NCBI GenBank assembly: GCA_910577605.1
Contig: CAJTON010000004.1
Coordinates: 55,907 to 65,018 of the forward strand
Reading direction: 5' to 3'
Source: an uncultured Butyrivibrio sp.
GTDB lineage: Bacteria; Bacillota; Clostridia; Lachnospirales; Lachnospiraceae
DNA: 9,112 bases
Shown here: positions 5,750 to 9,112 of the stretch, one piece after another
How the letters are laid out: each line of letters begins with the position of its first letter
Numbering within the stretch: the stretch's first letter is position 1
Notes under the pieces: model-generated
Database searches by the model: none
What the model saw: the letters and a program-made list of their open reading frames with translations, nothing else
What the model was told of the DNA's origin: nothing
Position numbers and translations under genes: made by a program

Positions 5750-7963
5750 TTATCTGAAATCAAACTGCACGAGACAGCCGCCAAACAGACGCGGATTATT
5801 TTTTATATACGCCTCTATATAATCCTTTATCCGCGCCAGGTCGTCTCGTGACTTGTTCTTATAATATATCATTTTATGAAAAATGTCATTAATTTTGTGG
5901 ATCGGAGCGTCCGCCGGTCCGATAACGCGCGTATTCTCAAAAGATTCCGACACCCTGACTGCCCCTGCGACAAGCGCCGAAAGCCTTTCGGCTTCGTTTT
6001 CGTCGGGCGAGCTTAGGCGGACCGACATCATGTGGCTGACGGGGGGATAGTCCATAAGCTCCCGGTATACTATTTCCTCCTCATAGAAGGAATCGTAGTC
6101 CTGCCTTGACGCGTGCACGATACTGTAATTGTCGGGATTGTAGGTCTGGATCACGACATTTCCGGGATTTTTGCCACGCCCCGCCCTTCCTGCCGCCTGC
6201 GTCAGAAGCTCAAAGGTATTTTCCGCCGCTCTGTAATCTGAGGAATAAAGCGAACCGTCCGCAAGCAGTACGCCCACAAGCGTAACGTCCGGAAAATCGT
6301 GTCCTTTGACGATCATCTGCGTGCCCACAAGTATATCCGCTTTTTTTGAAGCGAATTTCTCAAGAATGTCTCCGTGACTCTCCTTGCCCTTTGTGGTGTC
6401 GGCGTCCATGCGCAAAACAGCGGCGTCCGGAAAATATCTGTGAAGCTCCTCCTCGACCATCTGAGTACCCGCCTTGAAGGTCCCTATATGCTTTGAACCG
6501 CATTTCGGGCAGACCTTAACCGCCTCTTGCTCGTATCCGCAGTAATGGCATTTGAGCATGCGGTTGTTATGAAGCGTCAGAGAAACCGCGCAGTGAGGGC
6601 ATTCTATGACCTCTCCGCAGTCTCGGCAGTTGACAAAGCCCCTATATCCCCGCCTGTTGAGAAAGAGCATGATCTGCTCTCCCTTTGAAAGTCTGTCCCG
6701 CATAAGCTCCGTAAGCCTGCCGGAAAACATACTGCGGTTGCCCTTTTTTAGTTCCTCTCTGAGATCGACTATATCGACGGCGGGAAGTCTGCCTTCTCCG
6801 GCGCGTCTGTCAAGACGGTAAAGCTTGTATGTTCCTTTTTTTGCCCTGTAAAAAGCCTCCAAAGACGGAGTGGCAGAACCCATAACGACCTTCGCACCCG
6901 TCATTCGTGCAAGCTCGATCGCGGTCTCCCTCGCGTGGTATCTAGGAATATTTTCACTCTGATAAGCGCTTTCGTGCTCCTCGTCCATTACGATAAGCCC
7001 TATATTTTTAAACGGAGTAAAAAGAGCGGAGCGAGGGCCTATCATTATTTTGATCTTTCCCTCCCGCGCCATGCAGAAACGGTCGTATTTCTCACCGTTT
7101 GAAAGGCGCGAGTTTATGACAGACACTATATCCCCGAAGCGGCGGTAAAAGCGCATGACTGTCTGATATGTAAGGGCGATTTCGGGAATCAGCACGATGG
7201 CTTCGCGTCCTTTTTTTATAATGTGCTCAATAATTTCCATATAAATCTCGGTTTTGCCGCTTCCGGTAACTCCTTTAATAAGACACGGCGTCATGTCGCC
7301 GCTGTCATAACCGAAAATTATATCCTCGCTTATGCACCTTTGTTCGGGATTAAGAAAACGGACGGCAACTTTATCTTCGCTCACATGAAGGGAATTTCTG
7401 TAAACCGTCGTACTCCCGATGTTTATGATACCTTTTTGCTCCAAGGTCTTGAAAGCGGACGGAGATATATTAAGTTTACAGGACAAAAGCGAATAGTCGG
7501 ATTCCCCGTCTTTTATCAGCGCGTCAAGCACGCGTGCCTGCGCGCTTCTGCGCTTTGCAAAACACTCTTGTAAAAGCAAGACGGCTTCATCCTTTGTCAC
7601 CGCAAGGCTCACCGTCCTTTTCACGGCGTTTTTTACGCTGTCCTTCACAGGAATCACTGTCTGGAGCGCCCGTATCACAGTAGAGCCGTAATTTGTCTTC
7701 ATCCAATAGGCAAGCTTTATCATGCGCTCGTCGATGGGAACGCTGCGGGCGGCGACACCCGCAAGCGGCTTTATGCGGTCCGGCTCGATCTCCGGCGTAT
7801 CGGTTATCTCAACGACGTAACCCGTCCGGCGCGTACTGCCGAACGGGATATTTACTCTTGTGCCTATGTCTACGCTTTCCGCAAGTTCGTCCGGAATGGC
7901 GTACTGAAAGGTTTTATCAAGTTTTTCATGTGATATGTCAACTATCACTCCGGCGTATTTCAT
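5750..7963 (-). CDS. priA: Primosomal protein N' (replication restart helicase PriA)
   Basis: PriA recognises stalled replication forks and D-loops, remodels them as a 3'-to-5' superfamily 2 helicase and loads the primosome. Counting from the ATG there are 737 residues, normal for the family. The N-terminal about 110 residues (AGVIVDISHEKLDKTFQYAI) form the 3'-DNA-binding domain. Walker A is GVTGSGKTE (231-239), the DEEH box is at 327-330, motif III is GSATPS (362-367), and motif VI is QAAGRAGRG (589-597). Eight zinc-binding cysteines occur in pairs between the helicase lobes (446, 449, 455, 458, 472, 475, 485, 488). The C-terminus continues to GGCLVQFDFR. The start is uncertain by two codons: GGAG is 10 nt from the ATG at 7963 and 4 nt from an in-frame TTG at 7969. 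I prefer the ATG. It is 21 nt downstream of murE. Confidence 0.97.
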   Translation of the reverse strand: MKYAGVIVDISHEKLDKTFQYAIPDELAESVDIGTRVNIPFGSTRRTGYVVEITDTPEIEPDRIKPLAGVAARSVPIDERMIKLAYWMKTNYGSTVIRALQTVIPVKDSVKNAVKRTVSLAVTKDEAVLLLQECFAKRRSAQARVLDALIKDGESDYSLLSCKLNISPSAFKTLEQKGIINIGSTTVYRNSLHVSEDKVAVRFLNPEQRCISEDIIFGYDSGDMTPCLIKGVTGSGKTEIYMEIIEHIIKKGREAIVLIPEIALTYQTVMRFYRRFGDIVSVINSRLSNGEKYDRFCMAREGKIKIMIGPRSALFTPFKNIGLIVMDEEHESAYQSENIPRYHARETAIELARMTGAKVVMGSATPSLEAFYRAKKGTYKLYRLDRRAGEGRLPAVDIVDLREELKKGNRSMFSGRLTELMRDRLSKGEQIMLFLNRRGYRGFVNCRDCGEVIECPHCAVSLTLHNNRMLKCHYCGYEQEAVKVCPKCGSKHIGTFKAGTQMVEEELHRYFPDAAVLRMDADTTKGKESHGDILEKFASKKADILVGTQMIVKGHDFPDVTLVGVLLADGSLYSSDYRAAENTFELLTQAAGRAGRGKNPGNVVIQTYNPDNYSIVHASRQDYDSFYEEEIVYRELMDYPPVSHMMSVRLSSPDENEAERLSALVAGAVRVSESFENTRVIGPADAPIHKINDIFHKMIYYKNKSRDDLARIKDYIEAYIKNNPRLFGGCLVQFDFR

Positions 7964-7984
7964 AAACAAAAAGCTCCGTCCCCG

Positions 7985-9112
7985 CTACTTCAAAGCCGCT
8001 TCCACAAGCTCGCGGTCCTTCATATGGTATTTTACCCCTTTGATCTCCTGATAGTCCTCATGTCCCTTGCCAGCGATAACGATTATGTCTCCGGGCTGCC
8101 CCGACGAAACGGCGTATCTGACAGCCTCTGCACGGTCCGCTATCTTAATATATTTTCCGTCGGTCCTTTGTATTCCGGTTTCTATATCGTTCATAATGTC
8201 CTCCGGCTCCTCCGACCTCGGATTATCGCTTGTTATCACCGTAAGATCCGCCATTTTGCCCGATATTTCACCCATCTCAAAGCGCCTGTCTTTGGAACGG
8301 TCACCACCGCAGCCGAAGACCGTAACGATGCGCTTCGGATCGTATTCTTTCAATGTCGAAAGCAGACTTTCAAGGCTCATAGCGTTATGAGCGTAATCTA
8401 TCATTACTATAAAATCGTCCGACACCTTCACAGGCTCTACGCGCCCCTCGACCTTTACCTCGTAAAGAGCCTTTAAAAGAAGTCCGTCGCTGACCGCAAA
8501 ATGCTTTGTCACCGCTATCGCACAGAGCGAATTGTACACGGAAAAAAGCCCCGGCAGCGTAAGTTCGACATGAAGTCCGGCGGCTCCCGAAACATCGTAT
8601 GTCGTGCTGAAATTTCCTCCGTTATGTATATATGATATATTTCCGGCGCGCAGCCCGGCGCCTTCATTGAGTCCGTAGGTTTCTATATCGCAGGTATGAC
8701 CTTCAAGCACTTCTTTAGCGTGCTCGCTGTCAGAATTGACGATTCCGGTTCTGCACTGTCTGAACAAAAGACCTTTGCAGCGCAGATAATCCTCAAAGCT
8801 CTCATGCTCGTTAGGACCGATATGATCCGGCTCAAGATTCGTAAATACGCCGATGTCAAAATTTATTCCCGCCGTCCGATCAAGCTTTAGCGCCTGCGAG
8901 GAGACCTCCATAACGACGCATTTGCAGCCGCTGTCCGCCATTCTTCTGAAATATTCGTGAATTTTGTATGATTCGGGAGTCGTATTGCGTGACGGGATAT
9001 GTTCCTCCCCGATGACGGTTTCTATCGTCCCGATAAGCCCGGTAGCAATACCGCATTTCTCAAGCACCTCCCTCACCATATAGGACGTCGTCGTCTTGCC
9101 CTTGGTTCCGGT
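7985..9112 (-). CDS. murE: UDP-MurNAc-tripeptide synthetase MurE, meso-DAP type (5' partial)
   Basis: This ATP-dependent cytoplasmic Mur ligase adds the third amino acid, probably meso-diaminopimelate, to UDP-MurNAc-L-Ala-D-Glu. The frame is open to the right edge, so the ATG at 9079 is internal: upstream codons encode the P-loop TGTKGKTTT. About 375 residues are visible, and roughly 100 N-terminal residues lie outside. Seen are MEVSSQALKLDR, FTNLEPDHIGPNEH, the probable carbamylated lysine in YLRCKGLLF (nt 8776-8774), DYAHNAMSLESLL (from nt 8398), FGCGGDRSKDRR, DNPRSEEP (from nt 8227) and AGKGHEDYQ. DNPR is the known signature for meso-DAP, as opposed to lysine, specificity. Oddities relative to textbook MurE are GTKGKT instead of GTNGKT, PDHIGPNEH where RDHLDYHG is usual, and AHNAMS where AHTPDS is usual. 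I recall such a variant MurE type from Lachnospiraceae. A second, canonical murE elsewhere in the genome is possible. Confidence 0.9.
   Translation of the reverse strand, partial: TGTKGKTTTSYMVREVLEKCGIATGLIGTIETVIGEEHIPSRNTTPESYKIHEYFRRMADSGCKCVVMEVSSQALKLDRTAGINFDIGVFTNLEPDHIGPNEHESFEDYLRCKGLLFRQCRTGIVNSDSEHAKEVLEGHTCDIETYGLNEGAGLRAGNISYIHNGGNFSTTYDVSGAAGLHVELTLPGLFSVYNSLCAIAVTKHFAVSDGLLLKALYEVKVEGRVEPVKVSDDFIVMIDYAHNAMSLESLLSTLKEYDPKRIVTVFGCGGDRSKDRRFEMGEISGKMADLTVITSDNPRSEEPEDIMNDIETGIQRTDGKYIKIADRAEAVRYAVSSGQPGDIIVIAGKGHEDYQEIKGVKYHMKDRELVEAALK

Noticed and set aside
5677..5784. N-terminal extension of def giving 193 residues
   Set aside because: It overlaps the end of priA, adds residues not seen in deformylases, and a proper ribosome binding site lies at the 5676 start.
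7967..7969. TTG start for priA two codons upstream
   Set aside because: ATG at 7963 is the more usual start; Shine-Dalgarno spacing (4 nt versus 10 nt) does not settle it, so some doubt remains.
1..9112. tRNA or rRNA genes, CRISPR arrays, insertion sequences, riboswitches
   Set aside because: No regularly spaced repeats, transposase frames, cloverleaf-like segments or leader structures were seen; almost all the sequence is coding.

Overview
The window looks like chromosomal DNA of a mid-GC member of the Bacillota, most likely a gut-type Clostridia (Lachnospiraceae/Oscillospiraceae-like). The reasons are the clostridial priA-def-fmt-rsmB-rlmN gene order, strong AGGAGG-type ribosome binding sites, a MurE with the meso-diaminopimelate signature DNPR, and the style of the tail-fibre repeats. 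This placement is inferred from motifs and gene order; no database search was possible.

Layout. Bases 1-1642 (+ strand) carry the 3' end of a phage tail-fibre-like gene, cut by the left edge, and a tightly coupled 135-codon gene of unknown function. Around 1690-1734 a strong, apparently bidirectional intrinsic terminator separates this phage-like block from the rest. Bases 1733-9112 (- strand) hold a compact leftward cluster, transcribed in the order murE (5' end beyond the right edge), priA, def, fmt, rsmB, rlmN. Gaps are 15-73 nt with no terminator between genes, so it is probably one operon whose promoter lies outside the window.

How the genes work together. The leftward cluster is housekeeping. 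MurE builds the peptidoglycan stem peptide and PriA restarts stalled replication forks. Fmt formylates initiator Met-tRNA and Def removes the formyl group from new proteins. RsmB and RlmN methylate 16S and 23S rRNA. Four of the five junctions contain a short RNA hairpin. The one before rlmN sits between a strong Shine-Dalgarno sequence and the start codon and carries the rsmB stop in its loop, suggesting hairpin-bridged, translationally coupled initiation. In many Clostridia the cluster continues after rlmN with a PP2C phosphatase and a PASTA kinase. Here it ends at the terminator and meets convergent phage tail genes, so a prophage or remnant may have inserted at or near this point.

I found no wholly new system. 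The best items for follow-up are the hairpin-bridged rlmN start, the atypical MurE motifs, the HELAH motif in Def, and the phage/host junction at the shared terminator. No gene-free stretch exceeds 100 bases.
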